From Verrucomicrobia subdivision 3 bacterium UBA693 (GTDB lineage Bacteria; Verrucomicrobiota; Verrucomicrobiia; Limisphaerales; UBA8199): 64,000 nucleotides of DNA. The notes beneath the pieces are model-generated. The model was not told the origin of the DNA. It saw nothing but the letters and a program-made list of their open reading frames with translations, and made no database searches. The DNA is taken from assembly GCA_002298785.1 (NCBI GenBank), contig DBMR01000103.1, positions 1 through 64,000 of the forward strand, written 5' to 3'. The position numbers were made by a program, and so were the translations under genes. Positions within the stretch are counted from its first letter, which is position 1; every line of letters begins with the position of its first letter. Shown here one piece after another: positions 16,398 through 24,265 of the stretch.

Positions 16398-17650
16398 GGA
16401 ACCGCGTCGTCATCACAGGCATGGGGGTGTGCACTGGAATTGGTGGGAGCATAGCCGCGTTTTGGGAAGGTCTAACCGCAGGTCGCTCTGGCATCTGCCT
16501 TGTCAGTGTGTTTGATGCAAGCGCGCTGCCGATCCGGATTGCAGGAGAGGTCAAGGACCTCAACCTAAGCAAATTGAAGTGCGCGTTTCCTGCAGCGGCG
16601 GGCGAACGAGATCGAAAGATCTGGTTGGGGCTTGAAGCGGCCGGCCAAGCCGTTCGGGATGCCGGCTTGGAGGAGGAGATGTTATCGGACGCCCTGCTAG
16701 TTGTTGGAGTGAGCTTGGAGACCTTCTTTCTAGGTGATGTTTCGGCCTTGGCTCGAACCGGAAGCGCGACGCGGACGCTACAAGGCATCCTGCAAGCTCC
16801 CCAAGCGCCGTGGCTGCAGACTCCTTTGGATCGGCTCACGCAAATCCTGGGAGACCATTATCGCCAAGCGGGAGGCCGTTACACCAACTGCTCTGCCTGT
16901 GCTGCCGGCACCCAGGCCATTGGAGAAGGTTTCAGGATGCTCAGGGACGGAATGGTCAAAGTGGCTGTGGTGGGCGCGAGCGATAGCGTCTTGAATCCTC
17001 TGGCGATGGGCGGATTCAGCCTCCTGCAAATCTTATCAAAAGAGAACCACACGCCGGAGAGAGCATGCCGTCCTTTCGATGCGACACGGCAAGGAACGGT
17101 TCTGGGAGAAGGCGCCGCATTCCTGGTGATGGAAACTCTTGAAGGAGCCCTGCAACGCGGAGCGCGTATTTATTCCGAAGTGCTGGGTTATGGTTCTTCG
17201 CTGGACGCCTATCGGGTGACCGACCCGGAACCCGACGGAAAGGGTGCGGCGTTGAGCATGGCCAAGGCGATCACCGATGCCGGGTTAAGACCGGAACAAA
17301 TCGACTGCGTCAACGCCCACGGGACAGGCACACCGAAGAACGACATTGCCGAGAATCGCGCCATCAAACAAGCATTAGGTAGGAGGGCATTTGAGATTCC
17401 CATCACGGCGAATAAGTCCATGACCGGCCACCTGATTGCCGCTAGCGGGGCTGTGGAAGCTACAGCCTCAGTCCTGACCCTGTTCGAGAACACCGTGCCC
17501 CCTACGATTAATCTGGCACACCGTGATCCTGATTGCGACCTGGATTACGTTTCTGAAGGTTCCCGTCCATTTAAGGGGCAAACGGTTCTTTCCAACTCCT
17601 TCGGCTTCGGTGGACAAAATGCAACCTTGATCTTCGGTCGGTATGAATGA
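16394..17650 (+). CDS. Active beta-ketoacyl-ACP synthase (FabF-like)
   Basis: A 418-residue condensing enzyme with the full catalytic triad: Cys169 in NCSACAAG, His309 in NAHGTGTPKND and His346 in KSMTGHLIAASG. It extends acyl chains by decarboxylative Claisen condensation with malonyl-ACP. The start overlaps the inactive ketosynthase gene by four bases (ATGA) and the end overlaps the nitroreductase gene by eight, so equal production of both synthase halves is likely. It probably forms the KS-alpha half of a heterodimer. A housekeeping role is unlikely because the operon has no malonyl transferase or enoyl reductase. Confidence 0.9.
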   Translation: MRNRVVITGMGVCTGIGGSIAAFWEGLTAGRSGICLVSVFDASALPIRIAGEVKDLNLSKLKCAFPAAAGERDRKIWLGLEAAGQAVRDAGLEEEMLSDALLVVGVSLETFFLGDVSALARTGSATRTLQGILQAPQAPWLQTPLDRLTQILGDHYRQAGGRYTNCSACAAGTQAIGEGFRMLRDGMVKVAVVGASDSVLNPLAMGGFSLLQILSKENHTPERACRPFDATRQGTVLGEGAAFLVMETLEGALQRGARIYSEVLGYGSSLDAYRVTDPEPDGKGAALSMAKAITDAGLRPEQIDCVNAHGTGTPKNDIAENRAIKQALGRRAFEIPITANKSMTGHLIAASGAVEATASVLTLFENTVPPTINLAHRDPDCDLDYVSEGSRPFKGQTVLSNSFGFGGQNATLIFGRYE

Positions 17651-18287
17651 CTACGAGCAAATTCTTGCGTTGATCAGATCCCGCCGATCAGTTCGGAGGT
17701 TCTCTACTCGGGCTGTGAACAGAGAGAGTCTAGTGCACGTCTTGGAGGCTGCCCGGTGGGCGCCTTCCAACCATAACCGTCAACCATGGAGATTCATTGT
17801 ATTTCAGGAAAGCAGGCAGATCACAAAATTGTCTGAGGCCGTCGGTCTCGAACTTTCCGGAAAGCTGAAGTCTCTGCCTACGGTCGCTTCCGTTTACGCC
17901 GGCGAGTTTGCTCATTACGCCACGTTTTTTGCGGAAGCCCCGGTGCTCATCGTGGCCCTGCACAAGCGCCCAGCCAGTTTCTCTAACAACCTCTTGAGAG
18001 GCGTTAATCACCCAGAATTAGTCTCAGGGGAACCCTTAAGTTCGGCCATGGCCGTGCAGAACCTGCTGCTCGCTGCTCACGCTTTGGGAATGGGAACCTG
18101 CGTCCTGACCGCACCCTTGATCGTTCGGGAAGTCGTCGTCCGCGAGCTGAACCTGCCCCAGGAATACGAGGTTACATGCCTTGTAGCGTTAGGATATCCC
18201 GATGAAGCACCGGAACCACCTCGTCGGAAAAATATCGAACAAATCGCAGAATTCCGGGATGATCCTGCCGGAGTGAATCGCAAATGA
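17643..18287 (+). CDS. Nitroreductase-family flavoprotein
   Basis: A 214-residue protein of the FMN-dependent nitroreductase fold: the RSRRSVRRFS phosphate-binding start, APSNHNRQPWRFIV, the dimer-face helix AVQNLLLAAHALGMGTCVLT, and a C-terminal VALGYPDE strand. Family members reduce or dehydrogenate diverse substrates with NAD(P)H. In this operon it might stand in for an enoyl reductase or introduce or remove a double bond in the acyl chain (inference). It overlaps both neighbours (8 and 4 bases). Biliverdin, BluB-like or thiazole dehydrogenase roles are less likely given the ketosynthase and ACP context. Confidence 0.82.
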   Translation: MNDYEQILALIRSRRSVRRFSTRAVNRESLVHVLEAARWAPSNHNRQPWRFIVFQESRQITKLSEAVGLELSGKLKSLPTVASVYAGEFAHYATFFAEAPVLIVALHKRPASFSNNLLRGVNHPELVSGEPLSSAMAVQNLLLAAHALGMGTCVLTAPLIVREVVVRELNLPQEYEVTCLVALGYPDEAPEPPRRKNIEQIAEFRDDPAGVNRK

Positions 18288-18697
18288 TGACCGAGCACGA
18301 GATTTTTGACCGTATTAAGCCACTGCTCAAAGAGGTTTTGGGTATCGCTCCGGAGAATATCCGTCTGGAGAGTGTGCTGGTGACTGACCTGGGTGCGGAA
18401 TCCATCGACCTGCTGGATCTGAGCTTCCTGATCGAAGAAACCTTTAACGTGACTATTGAAGGGAACGAAATCGAACGCGAGGCAGGCAAACGCCTATCTG
18501 GCGGTGTTTACGAAAAGGATGGCCGGCTTACCGATGAAGCATTAGCCGAAATCCGTAAAGCCTTGCCGGAACTTGATGCGAGTAAACTGGTGAAGGGACT
18601 TCGGAAGGCCGAGCTGCCGTCGCTGCTTACAGTGCAGTTCTTTGTGAACCTAATCGCGCGCAAGCTGGCGGCAAAGGAGGGGGCCAACCATGCTTGA
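18284..18697 (+). CDS. Acyl carrier protein with C-terminal extension
   Basis: A protein of 137 residues. The first ~80 residues are a classic ACP four-helix unit with Ser40 in LGAESIDLLDL as the phosphopantetheine site; the usual DSLD reads ESID. About 55 further residues follow (YEKDGRLTDEALAEIRKALP...LLTVQFFVNLIARK), where standard ACPs end at about 78. The added part is predicted helical and may dock a cluster enzyme such as a radical SAM protein, by analogy with dedicated ACPs of other specialised lipid pathways. It overlaps the nitroreductase and reductase genes by 4 and 8 bases. Confidence 0.88.
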   Translation: MMTEHEIFDRIKPLLKEVLGIAPENIRLESVLVTDLGAESIDLLDLSFLIEETFNVTIEGNEIEREAGKRLSGGVYEKDGRLTDEALAEIRKALPELDASKLVKGLRKAELPSLLTVQFFVNLIARKLAAKEGANHA

Positions 18698-19418
18698 TGG
18701 TCGCACAGCGTTCGTTACTGGAGGCACGGGCGCCATCGGGTCTGCGATCGTGCGCTCGCTGGCTCAACATGGGGCTCGAGTAGGTTTTTCATTTCATGAG
18801 CAAGAGGACAAAGCCCGTGAATTTGAACGCGAACTGACCCGAAACCGCGCCAAAGCCTATCACCTGGACGTCCTGAATAAAGCCGAGTCGGCGAAAGTGG
18901 CAGAGCAAGTTGCGCAGGACCTCGGCGCCGTGGACATCCTGGTTAATAATGCCGGGGTCACCCAAATAATGCCCTTTGCCTTGATTGAAGAGGAGGACTG
19001 GGACCGAGTGATGGATGTGAATGTGAAGGGAATGTTCCTCGTTACCAAGGCATTTGTTCGTAGCATGATTCGCCGCAAAATGGGCGCGGTGGTAAATCTC
19101 GGTTCTCTGGCCGGAATGCGCGTGCTCGAGGTGCCGGTCCATTACGCCACGGCAAAGAGTGCGGTTGTGGGGTTCACGCTTTCACTGGCTCGCGAGTTAT
19201 CCCGCTACAACGTGCGCGTAAACGCAGTTGTTCCAGGTCTCCTCGACGGTGGGGTGAGCAGCAATGTCCCCGACAAGCAACGAGAGGATTACTTGCAGCA
19301 TTGCTCACTCGGGAGAGCTGGCAAGCCTGAAGAGGTTGCCGAACTCGTGGCGTTCCTGGCGAGCGACCGTGCGGGCTACATCAACGCGCAAGCCATCCAC
19401 ATCGACGGAGGTGTTTGA
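18690..19418 (+). CDS. 3-oxoacyl-ACP reductase (FabG-like SDR)
   Basis: A 242-residue classical short-chain dehydrogenase. The cofactor loop is GGTGAIG (11-17), followed by NNAG (86-89), catalytic Asn111, Ser139, Tyr152 and Lys156 (HYATAKS), and the family ending YINAQAIHIDGG. It should reduce the 3-keto group formed by the ketosynthase, probably with NADPH. Eight-base overlap with the ACP gene; the next gene starts at the very next base. Together with the ketosynthase and dehydratase it makes a nearly complete elongation cycle lacking only a recognisable enoyl reductase. Confidence 0.9.
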   Translation: MLDGRTAFVTGGTGAIGSAIVRSLAQHGARVGFSFHEQEDKAREFERELTRNRAKAYHLDVLNKAESAKVAEQVAQDLGAVDILVNNAGVTQIMPFALIEEEDWDRVMDVNVKGMFLVTKAFVRSMIRRKMGAVVNLGSLAGMRVLEVPVHYATAKSAVVGFTLSLARELSRYNVRVNAVVPGLLDGGVSSNVPDKQREDYLQHCSLGRAGKPEEVAELVAFLASDRAGYINAQAIHIDGGV

Positions 19419-19880
19419 GTGAAATTCCGGTTGGTAGACAAGATCACTTCGTGGGCCGCATGGCAGAAGATTACCGGAGTAAAAGCAGTTTCCTTTGAGG
19501 AATACTCCCTCAAGGAGGCTTTTGCAGAGCAACCCCGGCTGCCCGAGATGCTGTTGCTGGAGAGCTTTCTCCAATTGGGCAACTGGCTCGTCATGCTGTC
19601 ATCGGATTTTCAACAAATGGGAATGGTGGCCCGCATTTCCGAGGCACGGTTCCATGATAGCCTCCTGCCCGGGCAGCGGCTTCACCTTGAAGTGAAACTG
19701 GTCCGGCGAAGGAACGACGGAGTAGAATTGGTCGGGCAAGGCCAAAGTAACGGACGAATCGTCATTTCCGGAGCCGGTTGTGTGGCGGGTCTCGCCCCAC
19801 TGACCGAATATCAGAACCCCGACGAATTGCGGGTTCTATTCTCGGAAATCTATGAAACAAATGGAGAGGCAGCCTTATGA
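19419..19880 (+). CDS. Hotdog-fold protein lacking the FabZ histidine
   Basis: A 153-residue protein similar in length and layout to the first gene of the operon. Aligned on LPEMLLLESF with MPGVLILEGM, the glutamate is kept (Glu48) but the histidine is Ala34 (EAFAEQPRLPE in place of DHFPRRPVMPG), and the glycine of MPG is lost. Dehydratase activity by the normal mechanism is therefore unlikely. Possible roles are a structural partner in a mixed hotdog dimer, as in other heterodimeric dehydratases, or an acyl-binding or thioesterase function. The GTG start at 19419 has a good ribosome site (CGGAGG) and directly abuts the reductase stop. Confidence 0.75.
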   Translation: MKFRLVDKITSWAAWQKITGVKAVSFEEYSLKEAFAEQPRLPEMLLLESFLQLGNWLVMLSSDFQQMGMVARISEARFHDSLLPGQRLHLEVKLVRRRNDGVELVGQGQSNGRIVISGAGCVAGLAPLTEYQNPDELRVLFSEIYETNGEAAL

Positions 19881-21292
19881 GGGCGACACGTCCATACACC
19901 TACCTGGGCACCGTTCAAGGCATGTGCCGCGAATGCCGCGCATTGGTGCCAGCCAGGGTGTTTGAGGAAAATGGAGCCGTTTACCAGGAGCGGTTATGTC
20001 CCAAATGCGGTTCCGCACGCACCCGCTTGGCTGATGATGTTGGTTGGTATCTGAACCGAACCGCCATGACCGTGCAATGCAAGCCCAGCCTGCTGCCTGG
20101 AACCACAGTCAGGAAGGGATGCCCGCACGATTGTGGGCCATGTTCTGCCCACGCCAATGCCTGTCATCTGCCCGTCTTTTCAGTGACGAACGCCTGCAAC
20201 ATGGATTGCCCGATCTGCTTTACCTACAACCGGGCAGACCAGAAATACTTCATGTGCCGGGCGGAGTTGCGCAATCTACTCGACAAATTGCTCGCGCGCG
20301 TCGGCCCCCTGGATTTAATCAATATCACCGGAGGCGAGCCAACCCTGCACCCTGACATCCTAGACCTGTTGCAGGAGTGCAAGCGTCCACAGATTGGGCG
20401 CATCACTCTTAATTCGAACGGTCTGCGACTGGCGACTGACGAGGATTTCTGCCGGGCGCTTGCCGAGTTGGGCGTTTACGTCGTCCTTTCCTTCGACACG
20501 TTTCAGCCGGAACGGGCACTGAGGATTCATGGCCGCGACGTGACAAAGCAAAAGCGTCAGGCCCTGGAGAATCTGCAGCGTTTCGGCATCGGGACGACGC
20601 TGCTCAACGTGATGATCCGCGGGCTCAACGACGATGAAATTGGCGAAGTCATTTGGCTCGCCAAGACCTTTTCTGTGGTGCGGAGCGTCACTGTCCAAAC
20701 CATGACCTTTACCGGCAAAGGCGGAAAGCACTTCCAGCCTCGTAAGCCGATGCCCTTGGACGGCGCCGCCATAGCCATTGAGCGCGCCATGAACCGGGAA
20801 ATGCGCGCGAGCGATTTCTTTCCCCACTCATCGACGCATCCGCTTTGTTATAGCATCGCCTACTACCTCAAAGACGGAGAACGCTTGCGCTCGCTCAGCG
20901 ATTTTTTCAGCGTGGAAGAACTGCGGGGCATGTTGGCACAAGGCTACCTGCTTGAGCCTGGTCGGGAGGGTCAGGAATTATTCCGCCAGGCCATTGACCG
21001 GTTGTGGGCGGAAGGTGATGCTGAAAACCGCTTGCCGATGATTCGTACGCTGGTGGACCGGATGTATCCCCTCGGGAGGAGTTTGGGTGCATCCGAGCGC
21101 CAAGCCGCCGCGGAGCAAAGCCTTCTCGCTGTCTATTTGCACTCGCACATGGATGAAGACAATTTGGATTTGGCCCGGTTGGCAACGTGCCCGGACCAAG
21201 TGCCCGACCCGGAAGGACGGCTGATTCCTGCCTGCGCTTATAATCTGTTTTACCGACAGCAGGACCCGCGCTTCTGGAGCACAAAACTCTGA
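19877..21292 (+). CDS. Radical SAM enzyme, MJ0619/tetraether-synthase-like
   Basis: A 471-residue enzyme. The radical SAM cluster ligands are Cys107, Cys111 and Cys114 (CNMDCPICF) and the SAM motif is GGEP at 152-155. In front lies a cysteine-rich region: CREC (17-20), CPKC (41-44) and CPHDCGPC (82-89). A later HPLC stretch sits near residue 318. This arrangement is that of the archaeal MJ0619 family, which includes the pterin methylase and Tes, the enzyme that joins lipid chains by C-C bonds in tetraether lipids. Extra iron-sulfur centres are expected. In this fatty-acid-like operon, C-C bonding or methylation of an unactivated acyl carbon is a reasonable inference. Four-base overlap upstream. 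Confidence 0.82.
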   Translation: MRATRPYTYLGTVQGMCRECRALVPARVFEENGAVYQERLCPKCGSARTRLADDVGWYLNRTAMTVQCKPSLLPGTTVRKGCPHDCGPCSAHANACHLPVFSVTNACNMDCPICFTYNRADQKYFMCRAELRNLLDKLLARVGPLDLINITGGEPTLHPDILDLLQECKRPQIGRITLNSNGLRLATDEDFCRALAELGVYVVLSFDTFQPERALRIHGRDVTKQKRQALENLQRFGIGTTLLNVMIRGLNDDEIGEVIWLAKTFSVVRSVTVQTMTFTGKGGKHFQPRKPMPLDGAAIAIERAMNREMRASDFFPHSSTHPLCYSIAYYLKDGERLRSLSDFFSVEELRGMLAQGYLLEPGREGQELFRQAIDRLWAEGDAENRLPMIRTLVDRMYPLGRSLGASERQAAAEQSLLAVYLHSHMDEDNLDLARLATCPDQVPDPEGRLIPACAYNLFYRQQDPRFWSTKL

Positions 21293-21300
21293 AGTAATCC

Positions 21301-21891
21301 ATGGCCACCGCATCCTCAGATCTTCAAACCGGGCGTGAACGCTTCACTCAGTTTCTGGCTGGGCAATCCGAGGATCGCGTCTTTAGCCATCCCACCTGCC
21401 ACCCTTCACAACCAACAGGTTTTTGCCCTTGTGATGGCCCTCTTCTGAAAACCCTGCGTTTCTACGCAATGGCTTGGCTTCTCCTGACTTTTCTGAAGCT
21501 CGCCTGGAATGGCCCCAAGCTGAAATTGCTGCGCTGGTGTGGGGCAAAGGTTGGACGCAACGTCTTTATCTCCACCGACGTGTGGATCGATCCAGCATTT
21601 CCACAGCTCATTACCATAGAGGACGATGTCATGATTGGCGTGGGGGTTAAAATTGCCCTGCATGAGTTTCGTCCGCAAGAATTTCGCGCCGGTCGAGTCA
21701 TCATCCGGAAAGGTGCAGTGATCGGCGGTTTTGCTTTGATCGGCCACGGCGTAGAGATTGGCGAAGGCGCCGTCGTCGCAGGTGGCGCGGCCGTGGGGCG
21801 GGATGTTCCTGCCGGGAAGCTTGCCATCGGCAATCCCGCGCGGATCATGCCGCTCACCGAAGCTGGAAAGGAAAAGGAGCAGCATGCGTGA
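21301..21891 (+). CDS. Left-handed beta-helix acyltransferase with membrane segment
   Basis: A 196-residue hexapeptide-repeat transferase. A hydrophobic segment (about 50-68, LRFYAMAWLLLTFLKLAW) precedes the repeats (VGRNVFISTDVWIDP, ITIEDDVMIGVGV, GRVIIRKGAVIGGFALIGHGVEIGEGAVVAGGAAV), and a His in IALHEF sits where maltose/serine acetyltransferases hold the catalytic histidine. It ends with the family motif GNPARIM. It lies between the two MJ0619-like radical SAM genes and overlaps the second by eight bases, so a step that attaches or acetylates a headgroup of the operon's product is plausible. Acyl donor and acceptor cannot be told from sequence. Confidence 0.78.
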   Translation: MATASSDLQTGRERFTQFLAGQSEDRVFSHPTCHPSQPTGFCPCDGPLLKTLRFYAMAWLLLTFLKLAWNGPKLKLLRWCGAKVGRNVFISTDVWIDPAFPQLITIEDDVMIGVGVKIALHEFRPQEFRAGRVIIRKGAVIGGFALIGHGVEIGEGAVVAGGAAVGRDVPAGKLAIGNPARIMPLTEAGKEKEQHA

Positions 21892-23272
21892 ATACCTGAC
21901 ATCGACGCAGTCCGTTTGTCGGGAGTGTCGGAAGCCGATTTCTGCGTTGCTGTTCAAGGAGGACACCGGGATTTGGCTCCAGAAAACTTGCCCGGACCAC
22001 GGAATCCAAAGGGCACGAATCTATGGGGATGCTGAAGCCTATTTGGGACTGAGCCGCTTCCACCGAGCGGGATCAATACCCTTGGGCTTTGCTACGACTG
22101 CAAATGGGTGTCCCGACTCCTGTGGTCTTTGCCCGGAACATGAGCAGCACGTGTGCCTGCCAATTCTCGAAATCACTGACCACTGCAACTGGAGTTGCCC
22201 GATTTGCCTGGTCGAAAATCCGGGCACATACCACCGAACCCGTGAGGAGGTTGCGAGCATCCTCGATGAGCTCATCCGCTCAGAGGGTCAGATCGATGTG
22301 CTTAATCTCTCTGGCGGGGAACCCACACTGAATCCGCATTTCCAGGAGATCCTTGATGAGTGCGCCACGCGAAAGGAGATCCTGCGGGTCAGTGTTTCCA
22401 CCAACGGTTCGGTTCTGGTCCGCGATCCGGCCCTGCTGCGTCTCTTGGGATCACATCGAGCCATCGTATCACTTCAGTTCGATGGGATAACAAACGAGGT
22501 CTACCAGACCTTGCGCGGTCGTCCTGTCCTGCAAGAGAAGTTGGACCTGATCGATTTGTGTCGCGAATTTAACGTGCCGATGTCTCTAACGGCGACTGTA
22601 GCGGGTGGGGTAAATGATAAGGACATCCGCGAAGTGGCCGATCTATTGTTCCAGCACGACCACATCCTGAGCGCGATGTTCCAACCGGCCGCTTATGCGG
22701 GCAAAGCTGCCAGGCTTGCCCGACCCGAGGAGGCCGTCACCATCCCCGACGTGATCTCAGCCTTGGTTGGGGCGGGCGGGAACACTGTTCGCGCGGAGGA
22801 TTTCTCACCGTTGCCCTGTAGCCATCCAGCGTGCTTCTCACTAGCATTTTACCTCCGGATCGAGGATGGGCGGTATGTGCCTATTAAGCAACTAGTGGGC
22901 GCAGATAGGTATATGAATCTGATCCAGAATCGCGCGATTTTTGGGACGGACTCCGACAGCTTCAACCTCATCACTGATGCGGTTTACGATCTGTGGTCCG
23001 GCCCCGCCGCGCTTTCCCCGGACTCCGAAAAGGCCCTCCAGGCTGTTCGGCGTCTTATTGCCTCGACCACTGCTGAGAGCGGCTATTCTCCGCGACGGGC
23101 TCTCAGTGTGGCAGAGCGGTCGGTAAAATCCGTCTTTATTCACCAGTTCATGGATCCAGGCACCTTCGATCTGTCGCGGGCGCGGAAGTGCTGCCAAGTC
23201 TATCCACAATTGGATGGGCGGATGATCCCGGTTTGCGTCCATAATTGCCTAAGGAGGGGAAGAACCCAATGA
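21884..23272 (+). CDS. Second MJ0619/tetraether-synthase-like radical SAM enzyme
   Basis: A 462-residue enzyme from the ATG at 21884, chosen for its AAGGAG ribosome site and the normal family start just before CREC. The radical SAM cysteines are Cys101, Cys105 and Cys108 (CNWSCPICL); GGEP is at 144-147. The N-terminal cysteine motifs are CRECRKP (12-15), TCPDHG (36) and GCPDSCGLCPEH (76-83), and a PCSHPACFSLAFYL motif follows in the C-terminal half, a hallmark of MJ0619/Tes relatives. It is paralogous to 19877-21292 but not a close copy; two different steps or a heteromer are both possible. Confidence 0.85.
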   Translation: MREYLTSTQSVCRECRKPISALLFKEDTGIWLQKTCPDHGIQRARIYGDAEAYLGLSRFHRAGSIPLGFATTANGCPDSCGLCPEHEQHVCLPILEITDHCNWSCPICLVENPGTYHRTREEVASILDELIRSEGQIDVLNLSGGEPTLNPHFQEILDECATRKEILRVSVSTNGSVLVRDPALLRLLGSHRAIVSLQFDGITNEVYQTLRGRPVLQEKLDLIDLCREFNVPMSLTATVAGGVNDKDIREVADLLFQHDHILSAMFQPAAYAGKAARLARPEEAVTIPDVISALVGAGGNTVRAEDFSPLPCSHPACFSLAFYLRIEDGRYVPIKQLVGADRYMNLIQNRAIFGTDSDSFNLITDAVYDLWSGPAALSPDSEKALQAVRRLIASTTAESGYSPRRALSVAERSVKSVFIHQFMDPGTFDLSRARKCCQVYPQLDGRMIPVCVHNCLRRGRTQ

Positions 23273-24243
23273 ACACGCAGTCCCGGGCGGTGGCCCCATG
23301 GCTTTGGGTCGGCATCCTGGTTTTGGGATTGTTGCCACTTTTTCTTTATTGGCCCGCGTTCCAGCAACCATTCCTCCCGGGATCCATGACCGTTCACGAG
23401 ATCACTGTTCTCGAACAATGGTTCGTGGTGATCACCGCTTTCGCCGTAAAGCCCGCCTACATGCTTCTGTCACTGATCTGGATTATTTGGCTATGGCGGC
23501 GTCATGAGTTTGACCTGGTCGCACTGCGCCGGGGATTGATCTTCTTCCTGGGAGGCGAAACTGCGTGTGCGGCAAATTACGTTTTGTTCTCTGGAAACTC
23601 TGCTCTCACCGACTACCTGCACAGCTACGGGATGGTGGTTGGATTTTCATTTATCGCTTACGCAGTGTTGGAAGGAATGGACTTTCGTTTGGTCAAGTAC
23701 AGCGCGGCCAATGACCGTTGCGCTGCTTTGAGCTTATGCCGCACCTGCATCAAATATGCGGATGTTCCCTGCGCCCTGCGCAAATTGTTCTCGTTCATCA
23801 TCCCTGCTCTGATCACGATCTCCCTGATGTTGCCCTGTGCCGCACTGAATCCGCTTTCGCAACGAATCAATATTCTTCGATCACCTCAGGAATTTCCCGC
23901 ACCTCTATGGACTCAGCTTTTCGAAGGGCATTATTGCCCCTGGATTTCGATCGTATTGCTGTTCGTTTCATGGGGTGTGCTGTTGTTCAAGAAAACCGAA
24001 CCTGTCCCTGTTGCCAAGATCTTCTTCGCTGCGGCGGTGGGACCGCTCGGCTTTGGTTTCATGCGTCTCTTTTTACGCACCGCTTATCGCGAGAACATGG
24101 CCTGGGCGAATGTGTGGGAAGAAGTCACCGAACTGATTTTCATCATCGGAGTGGGCCTTTTGCTCTGGCTCTTTCGTGGAGCGTTGTTTAAGAACGACCC
24201 ATCTTCTCCTACGGACCCGAAAAACGCACAGTCCGCCGCTTGA
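23269..24243 (+). CDS. Polytopic membrane protein of unknown function
   Basis: About 324 residues from the ATG at 23269, which follows a strong AAGGAGGGG ribosome site and overlaps the radical SAM stop by four bases. Roughly eight hydrophobic segments are visible (for example WVGILVLGLLPLFLYW, FIIPALITISLMLPCAAL, IIGVGLLLWLFRG). A cysteine-bearing loop (CAALSLCRTCIKYADVPC) lies mid-protein. I recognise no family. Its place inside the operon suggests a role in handling a hydrophobic product, such as transport or membrane-embedded processing (inference). Confidence 0.75.
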   Translation: MNTQSRAVAPWLWVGILVLGLLPLFLYWPAFQQPFLPGSMTVHEITVLEQWFVVITAFAVKPAYMLLSLIWIIWLWRRHEFDLVALRRGLIFFLGGETACAANYVLFSGNSALTDYLHSYGMVVGFSFIAYAVLEGMDFRLVKYSAANDRCAALSLCRTCIKYADVPCALRKLFSFIIPALITISLMLPCAALNPLSQRINILRSPQEFPAPLWTQLFEGHYCPWISIVLLFVSWGVLLFKKTEPVPVAKIFFAAAVGPLGFGFMRLFLRTAYRENMAWANVWEEVTELIFIIGVGLLLWLFRGALFKNDPSSPTDPKNAQSAA

Positions 24244-24265
24244 ACAAGACCATTGTTGCGAGGAT

